Below are positions 8,551 to 17,634 of a stretch of 46,307 bases of DNA, piece by piece (the stretch's first letter is position 1; every line of letters starts with the position of its first letter). The position numbers were made by a program, and so were the translations under genes. The notes beneath the pieces are model-generated. The model ran no database searches, was not told the origin of the DNA, and saw only the letters and a list, made by a program, of their open reading frames with translations. This stretch comes from Aquiflexum lacus (GTDB lineage: Bacteria > Bacteroidota > Bacteroidia > Cytophagales > Cyclobacteriaceae), in the NCBI RefSeq assembly GCF_015476655.1, contig NZ_JABFHF010000037.1, forward strand, positions 1-46,307. The letters run 5' to 3'.

Positions 8551-9672
8551 CTAAAGTTTTAACGCAACTTTATCACCGCTTTTAACAGCTTCAAATATGG
8601 CATCTATGATTTTCATGTCTTTCAAACCTTCCTCGCCGTCAACAGGCACTTTCGGCTTTTTTCCATCAAAAATAATGGCAGCCATCTGATCCATTTGGGT
8701 AGTTTGATGGGTTACATGTGGTAGGTCCAAGCGGCCTTTGTTTGTCCAGCTTTTTATGGGTCCATATCCGGTGGATGGTTGCATTTCGGCAAAACCTTTA
8801 TCCCCCACCAAGAAAAATTTATCCAAATAGCTGATTGCATAAGTGGAAAGGCATGATGCCACCACACCACTTGGAAATCCCAATTGGAAAGTGATGGTCT
8901 CATCCACTCCCTCTTTAAATTTTACCGGATCAGTTTTCACCTCTTGAGCAGTGACCCAAATAGGCTCCTCGCCCACCATATACCGGGAGCCATTGATGGC
9001 ATAAATACCGATATCCATCATAGCCCCACCACCTGCCAATTCTTTATTGAGTCTCCATTGTGTAGGATCACCGATTTTAAATCCGGCTAGTCCCTGAAAA
9101 AATTTAATGGTACCAAATTCTCCGGCCTCCCTCAGTCTGATGACTTCCAAAGTGTTGGCCTCAAAATGCATTCTATATCCAATCAATAAATGTACGCCGG
9201 CCTTTTTACAGGCATCCACCATTTCCTTACCCTCTTTGGCATTGATGGCCATGGGTTTTTCACAGATAACATGTTTGCCAGCAGCAGCTACTCTCAAACA
9301 TTGACCATGATGTAAAGCATTTGGCGTGATAATATAGACGGCATCTATATCAGGATTATTTTTGACGGCATCAAAATTTTCGTAGTTGTAACAGTTTTTA
9401 TCTGGAATATTATACTTGGACTGCCATTCCTTGATTTTGGAAGGTGTTCCGCTGATGACGCCTGTTACTTTTGCTCGCTTGCTGTCTTTCATCGCCTCTG
9501 CTACCCTGTTGCCATAGCTTCCCAGACCCATGATGGCAACTTTCAATACAGGCCCGTCCTGCACATCAGGAATGTACTGATGCTGTTGTTCGAATGGTGT
9601 AAAACTAAAAGTCATTGGGAGAATTCCTGCACCAACAGTTAATTTCTGTATAAAGTCTCTTCTTGATTTCAT
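8551..9672 (-). CDS. Gfo/Idh/MocA-family oxidoreductase with Tat-type signal
   Basis: A 373-residue protein. The N-terminus SRRDFIQK followed by a hydrophobic stretch is a twin-arginine signal, so export of the folded, cofactor-loaded enzyme is expected. The Rossmann motif is GLGSYGNR (49-56). The family motif EKP is at 138-140, and GGGAMMDIGIYAIN marks the substrate-binding C-terminal domain. Members oxidise or reduce sugars and related polyols with NAD(P), sometimes with NAD kept in the site; Tat-exported members are common in Bacteroidota and include glycosidase-like forms. It is a single gene, divergent from the exopolysaccharide-like module. The substrate is not determined. Confidence 0.88.
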   Translation of the reverse strand: MKSRRDFIQKLTVGAGILPMTFSFTPFEQQHQYIPDVQDGPVLKVAIMGLGSYGNRVAEAMKDSKRAKVTGVISGTPSKIKEWQSKYNIPDKNCYNYENFDAVKNNPDIDAVYIITPNALHHGQCLRVAAAGKHVICEKPMAINAKEGKEMVDACKKAGVHLLIGYRMHFEANTLEVIRLREAGEFGTIKFFQGLAGFKIGDPTQWRLNKELAGGGAMMDIGIYAINGSRYMVGEEPIWVTAQEVKTDPVKFKEGVDETITFQLGFPSGVVASCLSTYAISYLDKFFLVGDKGFAEMQPSTGYGPIKSWTNKGRLDLPHVTHQTTQMDQMAAIIFDGKKPKVPVDGEEGLKDMKIIDAIFEAVKSGDKVALKL

Positions 9673-10084
9673 AATGCTTCAAATATTTTAGGTTTAAGGT
9701 TTTTAAATGATGGAAAGGAATTTAAGCCAAAAAACAATACCAACCAAAAACAAATAGCATGATAGGACAATTCATACTTTAATATTCCAATTCAATCATG
9801 TATTGGATTCGCTGTTAAAATCTCTAAGATAGCATAATTTCAGTAATCACCTCTGATCACAATATTCCTCGACATTACCCATATCAAGCAGAAAACAAAT
9901 CAAATTCCCAATTTGTCCTATGCAATTAATATAACCGATGGATATAGAAAGAATTAATTTTTATTGAGAGAAAAACGAGCACTTTTTCAAAAATTTATTT
10001 CATATTTGATTTGAAAATCACCCTTTTCAAACAAAAATGACATTGTTTTCCAAACAATATTCTATAAATTATATTAGAATTGAC
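9673..10084. other. Divergent intergenic region
   Basis: About 410 bp of AT-rich DNA separates the Gfo/Idh gene from the TPR/barrel gene. It should hold both promoters. CATATTTG at 10001-10008 is one mismatch from the Bacteroidota -7 element TAnnTTTG and is the best promoter candidate for the plus-strand module, but I see no clear -33 element. No ORF or RNA structure is supported. Confidence 0.4.
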
Positions 10085-11716
10085 ATGAAATTTGTGATGT
10101 TATCAAACAAAATTGTAAAATTTGTACAATTCCTGTTTTTGATTTCATTAACCAATTTTCTGCTTGCTTCCCATTCCTTGGCCCAGGAGCAGTCTTTTTT
10201 CGACTCATTGAATATCGCCAAAGAAAAAATTTATAGCGCTGATTATTCGGAAGGAATATCATTGCTTGAAAAAATGGAAAAAGGTCATCCGAATGATGAA
10301 AATATCATCCGGCTCAAAGCTCAAGGCCTTTATTGGTCGAAGGACTTGGAAGGAACTATAGCTTACCTCGAAAAAGCCATACAGCGACTTCCTGAATCAT
10401 TGGAAATCAAACGGGACTATGCCAGAATTCTTTTTGAAAATGGAGTATATCCAAAATCCAGACAACTTCTCATTCAATATATTGAGCAATATCCAAAAGA
10501 TCCTGAATCCAACCTTTTACTTGCCCGGATGTCCTATTGGGACGGTCAACCCCCAAGCAAAGCCTTAGCTTATCTGAATAAAATACTTGATCCCTACCCC
10601 GACAATTTAGAAGCCCTTGCTCTCAAAGAGGAAATTGAACTGACAACTTCACCCACAATCGCACTCAATACCTCCTATATCAGTGATTCACAACCTTTAG
10701 AGGCAATTATTTCATCGCTTAAAATCAATTTGTATCAATCTGCCTTACTTCAGCCTTCTTTACTGGCAGAGGTAAGATCTTATACCACTGATCAACAGAC
10801 TTTGTATTTTCAAGTTTCCAACAAAACCAATATCATCAAATCTGGAACCGAGATCTCATTGAATGCAGGTCTTTTCAGGGCATCTTGGACTGAAACAATC
10901 AGCCCGCTCGGGGGTATAAATATCCGTCAAAAAACCTTTAATGACTTATACCTGACTGCGGCTGCAGAACGTGGTTTTTATCTCTTTACACTGGCGAGTT
11001 TGGAGACAGAGGTACTTCCAATAGGCTATTCTGCGTCATTTGGTAGGGACATGAGTGAAAACTGGACAGGTCAAGTGAGTTTCAGACAGGATAATTTTTC
11101 GAATGATAATTATGTGAGAACAAGCAGTGCTTGGATTCTTTTTCCGATTCTAAAACAAAAAGCAGTCAGGCTGGATATCGGCTATGCATTCATGATGGCA
11201 GACTCCAAAGAAAACAGATTTGAAGTAGTAGAACCTATATCGGGATTGATCAGTCAAACTGAAATTGGCACCGTCTTTCCAGGTATCTTCAATCCTTACT
11301 TTACTCCTCAAAATGAATACAGGCATTCTGCTTTAGCTAAAATCGATGTTAAACTGAGTCCTAAATTCAATATGAGTTTCAACAACAATATTGGAGTATA
11401 TGCCATTATTGACAATCCGAATTTCATCTTTTTTGGAGTTGATCAGGATCAAAACAACGGATCTGTATCCATTCCAGGTTCACCACAGGGGAACCCGAAC
11501 AACCCTATCCAAAATCCGACAATTGGAGAAAATCAAATCATGGCAGACGACCTGTTCAAAGTATTTGTACCAACTAGATATTATCCATTGGATTTACGTA
11601 GTCGGATCAACTGGAATATCAGCAGAAAGACCAGCTTTGCCTTGGAATACATTTACCTCAGGACAATTTTCTTTGATGGGCACAATGCCAACGCCACTCT
11701 AAAATTTACCCTCTAA
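10085..11716 (+). CDS. TPR-containing outer-membrane beta-barrel protein (BcsC/PgaA/YaiO-like)
   Basis: About 543 residues from the start chosen at 10085, because a good signal peptide (about residues 1-34, ending SHSLAQ) follows it; an upstream ATG at 10037 adds 16 unlikely residues and 10097 is also possible. After the signal come TPR-like helical repeats (about 40-210). The C-terminal half is rich in aromatic beta strands and ends ATLKFTL, like an outer-membrane barrel. This matches exopolysaccharide exporters, in which a periplasmic TPR scaffold leads to a barrel pore. The next gene, a processive glycosyltransferase, starts 1 nt after the stop, and a GH26 follows, supporting a role in polymer export. 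Specific homology to BcsC, PgaA or YaiO is inferred. Confidence 0.7.
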   Translation: MKFVMLSNKIVKFVQFLFLISLTNFLLASHSLAQEQSFFDSLNIAKEKIYSADYSEGISLLEKMEKGHPNDENIIRLKAQGLYWSKDLEGTIAYLEKAIQRLPESLEIKRDYARILFENGVYPKSRQLLIQYIEQYPKDPESNLLLARMSYWDGQPPSKALAYLNKILDPYPDNLEALALKEEIELTTSPTIALNTSYISDSQPLEAIISSLKINLYQSALLQPSLLAEVRSYTTDQQTLYFQVSNKTNIIKSGTEISLNAGLFRASWTETISPLGGINIRQKTFNDLYLTAAAERGFYLFTLASLETEVLPIGYSASFGRDMSENWTGQVSFRQDNFSNDNYVRTSSAWILFPILKQKAVRLDIGYAFMMADSKENRFEVVEPISGLISQTEIGTVFPGIFNPYFTPQNEYRHSALAKIDVKLSPKFNMSFNNNIGVYAIIDNPNFIFFGVDQDQNNGSVSIPGSPQGNPNNPIQNPTIGENQIMADDLFKVFVPTRYYPLDLRSRINWNISRKTSFALEYIYLRTIFFDGHNANATLKFTL

Positions 11717-11717
11717 G

Positions 11718-13325
11718 ATGACAAAGAGAAAAGATAAGGATTATTGGATTTTCAGAAAAGCAAAAAACATCCAACGAATAGAAAAGTATTTTCTCGCTGC
11801 CTTGGTAGCCGCCGGGGTTATTGCTTTACTACGGCTAGGCAATTGGTGGTTTAAAGCAGAGCATGTAGATTCTTTATTTTTGTTTATCCTATTATCCTTG
11901 GTGTTTTGGTACGGAATGTTACGGCTTGTGATCATTTGGGTCAATTACCTCGGTATCCAAAGACCGGATTCAAAAAAAGCCCCTAAAGGGTTAAAGGTTG
12001 CAATTTTCACTACCAGTTCACCCGGTGAACCCTTATCAATGTTTGAAAAAACACTGGAAGCCTGTTCTAAAATCACTTACCCACATACGACCTATTTATT
12101 GGATGATACCCAGGATCCACGGTTCAGGGAAGTCACTGAAAAAAACGGAGCTGTATGCTTGGAATTGGTAGGACTTCCCGGTGCCAAAGCTGGAAAAATC
12201 AATAAAGCCCTTTCACTTACCGATGAAGATTTTATATTGGTGCTTGACCCCGACCATATCCCTTTTCCAAATTTTCTGGATGAAGTCCTTGGATTTTTTG
12301 AGGATGAAAAGGTTGGATATGTACAGGTTTCCCAAACTTACTACAACCAATATAAATCCTTTACCGCAAAAGCAGCCGCCGAACAGACTTATACTTTCTA
12401 CGGCCCAACACAAATGGGAATGCATGGATATAACTGTGCTGTGGCCATTGGGGCAAATTGTACTTTCAGAAGAAAAGCCCTGGAATCTGCAGGCGGTCAC
12501 GGTGTAGGCTTGGCCGAAGACCTTGTAACGGCAATCAGAATCCATGCCGAAGGCTGGAAATCCATCTATAATCCTGTAGTAGTCAGCCGGGGCTTGGTGC
12601 CCGAGGATTTTGGTTCGTTTTGCAAACAACAACTCAAGTGGGCAAGAGGAGTTCATGAGGTACTTTTTGCTGAGGTCCCGAAACTCTTCAGCAAACTATC
12701 CTTTTGGCAAAAGCTATCTTACATTACAATCGGAACCTATTACATCGAAGGATTAATCACACTCACCTATATTCTGATTCCCTTTCTCTACTTTTGGTTT
12801 GACATCGTTCCGGCCAAAATGTACTTCATTGAATTCTTGTATTACGGATTTCCGGTATTGCTTTTTTCAGTCTGGATTTATCTGCATGTTCAACGCTGGC
12901 TTTCCCATAGAAAAGAAGAAAATGGACTACACTGGCGGGGAATGATTATGAAATTTGCCTGTTGGCCGGTATACCTCATGGGCTTTGTTTTATCGATTTT
13001 TGACAAAAAAATCCCCTATATCCCAACTGCCAAGCAAGCTGTAATTGGGGGAATATCCCCATTTGCCAGACCATTATTACTCCATCTCCTGATTTTTATT
13101 TTAACGATTGGTTATGTGTTATATGAAAGGAGATATGTCCTGTCCGAGGTGACATTGCTTGCCAGCTCCGAAAAAACATATGGAATGATGGCTTTTGCAT
13201 TCATCCCTTTTATACTTGGCTGTTTTTCGATGTATGCGGCTTGGGAGTCAACCAGAATTAATGAGGAAGATCCTTGGGAAACAATTGACATTGATGACAT
13301 TATTCAGAAAAACTCTAAATTTTAA
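11718..13325 (+). CDS. Processive family 2 glycosyltransferase (cellulose synthase-like)
   Basis: A 535-residue membrane protein with two N-terminal helices (about 25-42 and 52-74), a cytosolic GT-A domain (about 90-320) and four or five C-terminal helices. The processive GT2 motifs are present: DD (129-130), DPD (177-179), AED (266-268, equivalent to the TED motif) and QQLKW (304-308, the QxxRW acceptor motif with Lys for Arg). The FFCGT-like segment reads VAIGANCTFRR. It has no PilZ domain, so the direct c-di-GMP control of BcsA is not expected. It probably polymerises a beta-linked glycan across the inner membrane. The sugar is unknown; the neighbouring GH26 makes a mannose-containing or mixed beta-glucan product conceivable. 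It sits 3 nt before the GH26 gene. Confidence 0.85.
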   Translation: MTKRKDKDYWIFRKAKNIQRIEKYFLAALVAAGVIALLRLGNWWFKAEHVDSLFLFILLSLVFWYGMLRLVIIWVNYLGIQRPDSKKAPKGLKVAIFTTSSPGEPLSMFEKTLEACSKITYPHTTYLLDDTQDPRFREVTEKNGAVCLELVGLPGAKAGKINKALSLTDEDFILVLDPDHIPFPNFLDEVLGFFEDEKVGYVQVSQTYYNQYKSFTAKAAAEQTYTFYGPTQMGMHGYNCAVAIGANCTFRRKALESAGGHGVGLAEDLVTAIRIHAEGWKSIYNPVVVSRGLVPEDFGSFCKQQLKWARGVHEVLFAEVPKLFSKLSFWQKLSYITIGTYYIEGLITLTYILIPFLYFWFDIVPAKMYFIEFLYYGFPVLLFSVWIYLHVQRWLSHRKEENGLHWRGMIMKFACWPVYLMGFVLSIFDKKIPYIPTAKQAVIGGISPFARPLLLHLLIFILTIGYVLYERRYVLSEVTLLASSEKTYGMMAFAFIPFILGCFSMYAAWESTRINEEDPWETIDIDDIIQKNSKF

Positions 13326-13328
13326 GTA

Positions 13329-14474
13329 ATGAAAAAAGTTCTTTACAGATTGCTGATCGTTATAGCAACAATATTCACAGGTATTTTGCTGGTCGCAAGC
13401 GTCACCTATTTTGGGGATGAATCTACCGGCCCTGTTGATGATTTCTTTGGTAAAGTTACCACAGGCATCAGATCCATTGAAAACAAATATATTTTGAAAA
13501 AAAGAGAAAAATCCAGAAGCCTTGCTTTGGATTGGTTTACGGAATATAGGGCTGATAAAAATAAGCTGGTCAACACAGAATTACTCCTACTTGGAGCTTA
13601 TGATAATCTGGCTGTACAGAATTTTGAACCAATAGTAGCTATCGAAGATAGTTTGAATACAGTTTTCCCGTTGGTGAAAATCTATACTGCATGGGGAAGT
13701 AAAAGGGAACAAAGATTTCCTGCTGATGAGGTTAATGCCATTTCATCATTAGGTTCTGTACCGGTTATCACTTGGGAACCTTGGCTGAATGATTTTGACA
13801 AGCAAGCGCTTCCTGGCATTCCAGACTCAGAATTCAGAGATAGCGATGGGCTTTTGGCAATAGCAAGAGGTGTTTATGATTCTTATGTAGACCGTTGGGC
13901 CCAAGAGGCAAAAGATTCAGGAGTTTTAATGTTCCTGAGATTTGCACATGAAATGAATGATCCCTACAGGTACCCATGGGGTCCTCAAAATAACAAGCCT
14001 GAGGAATTTATTCAAGCCTGGAGACATGTGGTCAGCAGATTCAAAGACATAGGTGCTGACAATGTCATCTGGGTATGGTCCCCTCATCTGGCCTATGGAG
14101 AGTTCGAAGCCTATTACCCGGGAGATGAGTTTGTGGATTGGGTCGGTACCGGCACATTAAATTACGGTACGGTAGCACCTTGGAGTCAGTGGTGGACTTT
14201 TGACGAGATTTTTGCCAAATCTTATGAAACATTCTCAGAATATGGAAAGCCTATTATGATTTCAGAATATGGAACCTTGGCAGTAGGTGGAGACCGTGCT
14301 AAATGGTACAAAGAGTCATTATCCGGATTCCCTGAAAAATTCCCTTTGGTCAAGGGACTCCTGTTTTTTCACAACTCAACAGACGCTACTACCACCTATC
14401 AAGTATTGAACTGGTCATTTAAGAATGATCCCGAAGTGAGCGCGGCAATTCGCAACGTAATCGGAACATGGTAA
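13329..14474 (+). CDS. Membrane-anchored GH26-family glycoside hydrolase
   Basis: A 381-residue protein with an N-terminal transmembrane or signal segment (about 6-27) and a (beta/alpha)8 GH26 domain. The acid/base Glu lies in RFAHEMN (E208) and the nucleophile Glu in ISEYGT (E313); WVWSPH and the aromatic stretch PWSQWW support the family. GH26 enzymes are mostly endo-beta-mannanases, with some glucanases and xylanases. Here it directly follows the synthase gene, the position taken by BcsZ or PgaB hydrolases in synthase-dependent exopolysaccharide operons. It therefore more likely trims the nascent polymer in the periplasm than digests food. It could instead be a nutritional enzyme, but no SusC/D pair is nearby. 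Confidence 0.85.
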   Translation: MKKVLYRLLIVIATIFTGILLVASVTYFGDESTGPVDDFFGKVTTGIRSIENKYILKKREKSRSLALDWFTEYRADKNKLVNTELLLLGAYDNLAVQNFEPIVAIEDSLNTVFPLVKIYTAWGSKREQRFPADEVNAISSLGSVPVITWEPWLNDFDKQALPGIPDSEFRDSDGLLAIARGVYDSYVDRWAQEAKDSGVLMFLRFAHEMNDPYRYPWGPQNNKPEEFIQAWRHVVSRFKDIGADNVIWVWSPHLAYGEFEAYYPGDEFVDWVGTGTLNYGTVAPWSQWWTFDEIFAKSYETFSEYGKPIMISEYGTLAVGGDRAKWYKESLSGFPEKFPLVKGLLFFHNSTDATTTYQVLNWSFKNDPEVSAAIRNVIGTW

Positions 14475-14490
14475 AAAATTCAAAAAATAA

Positions 14491-14523
14491 TTTGGAAAAT
14501 TAAACACTGTTCAATTATATTTG
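14491..14523 (+). promoter_or_regulatory. Promoter and palindromic operator of the TetR gene
   Basis: TTTG (14491-14494) and TATATTTG (14516-14523) fit the Bacteroidota -33/-7 pair, with a 21-nt spacer that is slightly long. Between them lies TTAAACACTGTTCAA (14500-14514), an imperfect palindrome with arms TTAAAC and GTTCAA. The same sequence type lies before the pump gene. An operator lodged between the promoter elements predicts repression. Confidence 0.6.
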
Positions 14524-14542
14524 GATGTATAATAAATCATTC

Positions 14543-15160
14543 ATGGGATTAGTAGAAAGAAAAATACGGGAAAAGGAAGAACTGAAAGACAGTATTCTCA
14601 AAGCTGCCAAGAAATTATTTCTTGAAAGAGGCTTTGAGAAAACCTCTATCCGTAACATCGCTGATGAAATTGAATACAGTCCCGGAATTATATACCATTA
14701 TTTTAAAGATAAGAATGAGATTTTCCATGCGCTTCATACCGAAGGCTTTCAGGAAATGGGGAAACGAATGGGAATCCTATCCGCAATTGTGGACCCTATG
14801 AGTAGATTAAGGGCAATGGGTAAAATCTACATAGAATTTGGTCTGGAAAATCAAGATATGTACGATTTGATGTTTATCATTGAAGCTCCTATAGACCATG
14901 TAGAAACGAGGGATGATTTATGTTGGTCCGAAGGGGACTCCAGCTTCAACCAATTGAGATTGACCGTTAAAGAATGTATGCAAAAAGGCCATTTCCAAGG
15001 ACATAGACTCGAAGCTCTCTCTTTTATGATTTGGTCAACAGTTCATGGAATGGTATCACTGAAGATCAGAAAAAGAGTAAATATCCTTGAAGTTTCTGAA
15101 GTTGAAAATATTGTAGAAAATAGCTACCAATCTTTTCTCATGGTCTTGGACAAACTCTGA
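14543..15160 (+). CDS. TetR-family regulator of the RND pump
   Basis: A 205-residue protein from the start at 14543. An upstream ATG at 14525 is only 2 nt from the predicted -7 element, so it would be upstream of or at the transcript start. The TetR helix-turn-helix is clear: ILKAAKKLFLERGFEKTS, then IADEIEYSPGIIYHYFKDKN. The C-terminal ligand domain is typical in length. It sits 54 bp upstream of a TolC - adaptor - RND operon on the same strand, and matching palindromes precede both it and the pump. It is inferred to repress both until an inducer binds. It could also read through into the pump operon. Confidence 0.88.
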   Translation: MGLVERKIREKEELKDSILKAAKKLFLERGFEKTSIRNIADEIEYSPGIIYHYFKDKNEIFHALHTEGFQEMGKRMGILSAIVDPMSRLRAMGKIYIEFGLENQDMYDLMFIIEAPIDHVETRDDLCWSEGDSSFNQLRLTVKECMQKGHFQGHRLEALSFMIWSTVHGMVSLKIRKRVNILEVSEVENIVENSYQSFLMVLDKL

Positions 15161-15178
15161 TATTTTTTTGACTATTTA

Positions 15179-15193
15179 TTAAACAGTGTTTAA
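15179..15193 (+). promoter_or_regulatory. Palindromic operator before the efflux operon
   Basis: TTAAACAGTGTTTAA has perfect 6-bp arms (TTAAAC/GTTTAA) around AGT. It matches the operator at 14500-14514, and each site is followed by an AATTATAT segment whose TATAT begins 16 nt after the start of the palindrome. It lies 22-36 bp upstream of the TolC-family start codon. It is inferred to be a TetR binding site. Confidence 0.6.
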
Positions 15194-15214
15194 TTATATA
15201 ACAATGTAATAATT

Positions 15215-16570
15215 ATGGATTCCACGCACAAAAAAATCTTCCTTTGGCTCCTACTATTCTTTGGACTGTTATCCGAAGGCAAAGCCCAGCAAATCCTATC
15301 AGATTATGTTTCTGAAGGCTTGCAACATAACCTTGTCCTGAAAGACAGGCATATCTCACTGGATCAGAGTCTTTTAGCCTTAAAAGATGCCAAAAGCTTT
15401 TTTCTTCCCTCAGTTGACTTTGGAGCCAATTATACATTGGCAAGAGGGGGAAGGGCAATTATTCTACCCTTGGGAGATTTATTGAATGGTGTATATTCTA
15501 CCTTAAACACCCTGACAGACAGACAGGCTTTTCCACAGTTGGAAAATATTGAGGAACAGTTTATGCCCAATAATTTTTACGATGCCCGGTTCAGGGTAAG
15601 CTACCCAATCATCAATCCCGATCTGCATTTCAACAAGCTCATCCGCCAACAATCAGTCAAGCTTGAAGAATATGAGATTGAAATTTACAAGGCGGAGCTT
15701 GTGAAAAACATCAAACAGGCTTATTACCAATTTTGTCTTGCCTATACTGCCAAACAGATTTTGGAAGAATCAAAAATATTGGTAGACCGGAATTTAAAAG
15801 ATAACCGTTCTCTTTTGGCCAATGGTAAAGGATTACCTGCACAGGTGCTCCGGGCAGAAAGTGAAGTTGAAAACCTCAACGCCCAATTGATAGAAGCGGA
15901 AAACAAAATGGCTAATGCGGCATACTATGTCAATTTTTTACTCAATAGACCCCTGCAAACCCAAGTAATCTTTGAAATCCAGGAAATCCAAGAAGAGGAA
16001 ATCTCGAGACTATTTCAAGAGGAAGATTATTCCCAAAGGGCAGAATTGGTAAAAATTGCAACCGCCAAAAACATTCAGGAAACTGTAATCAGAATGAACC
16101 GAAATTTTGGAGTACCCAGATTGAACACATTTTTGGACCTCGGCATGCAGGGCTTCGATTTTGACTATTCACAACAAAGCCGATACGCACTTTTTGGCCT
16201 GAACATGTCTATGCCTGTTTTTCAGGGCGGAAGAAACAGGAATGAGATCAATAGAGCAAAAATCGAAATCGATGCAATTTCCTACAAAACAGAATTATTG
16301 GAAAATCAAATTGACATGTCCATCAGGACTGCCAAAAACAACATCAAAGCGGCAGGTGCTGCAAAACAATCTGCCGAAAGTAACTTTAAATCAGCCTCCT
16401 CCTACCTCAGACTGATAGACAAAGGCTATAGAGAAGGTACCAATTCCCTGATAGAATTCATTGATGCCAGAAATCAATTTACCCTATCCGAACTTAGGGT
16501 AACCATTGCCAATTATGGATTACTGAGCGCCGTGGCTCAATTAGAAAGAGAATTAGAAACATTGAAATAA
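15215..16570 (+). CDS. TolC-family outer membrane channel of an RND pump
   Basis: A 451-residue protein with a signal peptide (about 1-24, ending EGKAQQ) and two TolC/OEP repeats of coiled-coil helices. The C-terminal half has NMSMPVFQGGRNRNEI and SLIEFIDARNQF, typical OEP-family segments. It is the first gene of the TolC - adaptor - permease operon, 7 nt before the adaptor, and is probably under the palindromic operator at 15179. It serves as the outer-membrane exit duct. It is only distantly similar to the TolC protein at 105-1490. Confidence 0.9.
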   Translation: MDSTHKKIFLWLLLFFGLLSEGKAQQILSDYVSEGLQHNLVLKDRHISLDQSLLALKDAKSFFLPSVDFGANYTLARGGRAIILPLGDLLNGVYSTLNTLTDRQAFPQLENIEEQFMPNNFYDARFRVSYPIINPDLHFNKLIRQQSVKLEEYEIEIYKAELVKNIKQAYYQFCLAYTAKQILEESKILVDRNLKDNRSLLANGKGLPAQVLRAESEVENLNAQLIEAENKMANAAYYVNFLLNRPLQTQVIFEIQEIQEEEISRLFQEEDYSQRAELVKIATAKNIQETVIRMNRNFGVPRLNTFLDLGMQGFDFDYSQQSRYALFGLNMSMPVFQGGRNRNEINRAKIEIDAISYKTELLENQIDMSIRTAKNNIKAAGAAKQSAESNFKSASSYLRLIDKGYREGTNSLIEFIDARNQFTLSELRVTIANYGLLSAVAQLERELETLK

Positions 16571-16577
16571 CACAACC

Positions 16578-17633
16578 ATGAAACCTTTTATCCAAACCCT
16601 CCTACTCCTCCTACCCGGCATCTTGATTTTGAATGCCTGCGGAACTGATGGAAAAGCCATCAATAATACCATCCCTCAGGGAAGCATCCCGGTCAGAGTG
16701 ACCCCAATCGCATTGTCTGAAAACAAAATGGACATACAGGGCACCGGTCAGTTCACTACCGATGATGAAACCTTACTTTCTTTCAAGACAGGCGGAATTA
16801 TCAATCAGATTCTCGTATCAGAAGGTGATTATATCAAAAAAGGCCAACTGCTTGCTACCTTGGATTTGACAGAAATCAATACCGGGGTTGCACAAGCAGA
16901 ATTGGGCTACGAAAAAGCCCTCCGGGATTATCAGAGGGTTCAGCGGCTGTTGGCGGATTCAGTAGCTACTTTGGAACAATCCCAAAACAGCAAAACAGCC
17001 CTTGACATTGCTTCTCAAAATTTACGGGCTGCCGAATTCAATAAAGATTATTCGCTTATACGAGCAGTAAGTAACGGGTATGTCCTCAAAAAATTCGCAA
17101 ATCCCGGTCAACAAATTTCCTCAGGTAGTCCTGTGCTTCAGACCAATGGTACCGGAAAAGGAAACTGGAAATTGAAAGTAGCACTGAGCGACCGTGATTG
17201 GGCCACTGTGCAGGAAGATGATAAAGTAGAAATCACAACCCCTGTTCAACCTGACATACATTATCTGGCCCATGTCAAAAGAAAAGCGAAAGTCGCTGAC
17301 GCCCTGACGGGCACCTATTTGGTTGAGATTGAATTTTCGGAAACAGCCCCTGATTACTTGGCAAGTGGGATGTTTGGTACAGCAACTATCCATTCCAGCA
17401 ACAGTCAACCTACTTGGTATATACCCTATGAAGCTATTTTGGATGCCAATGCAGGTAAAGGTTTTGTGTTTGTAACCAAAGACAATGAAACAGCCCAAAA
17501 AATAAGTGTGGTTTTGGGAAGGGTTTATCCTGACAAAGTACAGATCATCAGTGGACTTGAAGGTTATGATATATTGATTGTAGCCGGAAGCGCCTATCTC
17601 AGTGACCAATCTTCCATCTCTATACAGAATTGA
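16578..17633 (+). CDS. RND efflux periplasmic adaptor subunit (lipoprotein)
   Basis: A 351-residue membrane fusion protein with a lipobox-type N-terminus (LILNAC, C21), a lipoyl half (IINQILVSEGDYIKKGQ, about 75-91), a short helical hairpin, the second lipoyl half (SLIRAVSNGYVLKKF) and beta-barrel and membrane-proximal domains. Members hold the RND permease to the TolC-like channel. It lies between those two genes: its stop codon at 17631-17633 is separated from the permease ATG at 17635 by one nucleotide. The residues around 140-165 form a short hairpin, as in Bacteroidota heavy-metal or drug RND adaptors. Confidence 0.9.
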   Translation: MKPFIQTLLLLLPGILILNACGTDGKAINNTIPQGSIPVRVTPIALSENKMDIQGTGQFTTDDETLLSFKTGGIINQILVSEGDYIKKGQLLATLDLTEINTGVAQAELGYEKALRDYQRVQRLLADSVATLEQSQNSKTALDIASQNLRAAEFNKDYSLIRAVSNGYVLKKFANPGQQISSGSPVLQTNGTGKGNWKLKVALSDRDWATVQEDDKVEITTPVQPDIHYLAHVKRKAKVADALTGTYLVEIEFSETAPDYLASGMFGTATIHSSNSQPTWYIPYEAILDANAGKGFVFVTKDNETAQKISVVLGRVYPDKVQIISGLEGYDILIVAGSAYLSDQSSISIQN

Positions 17634-17634
17634 T

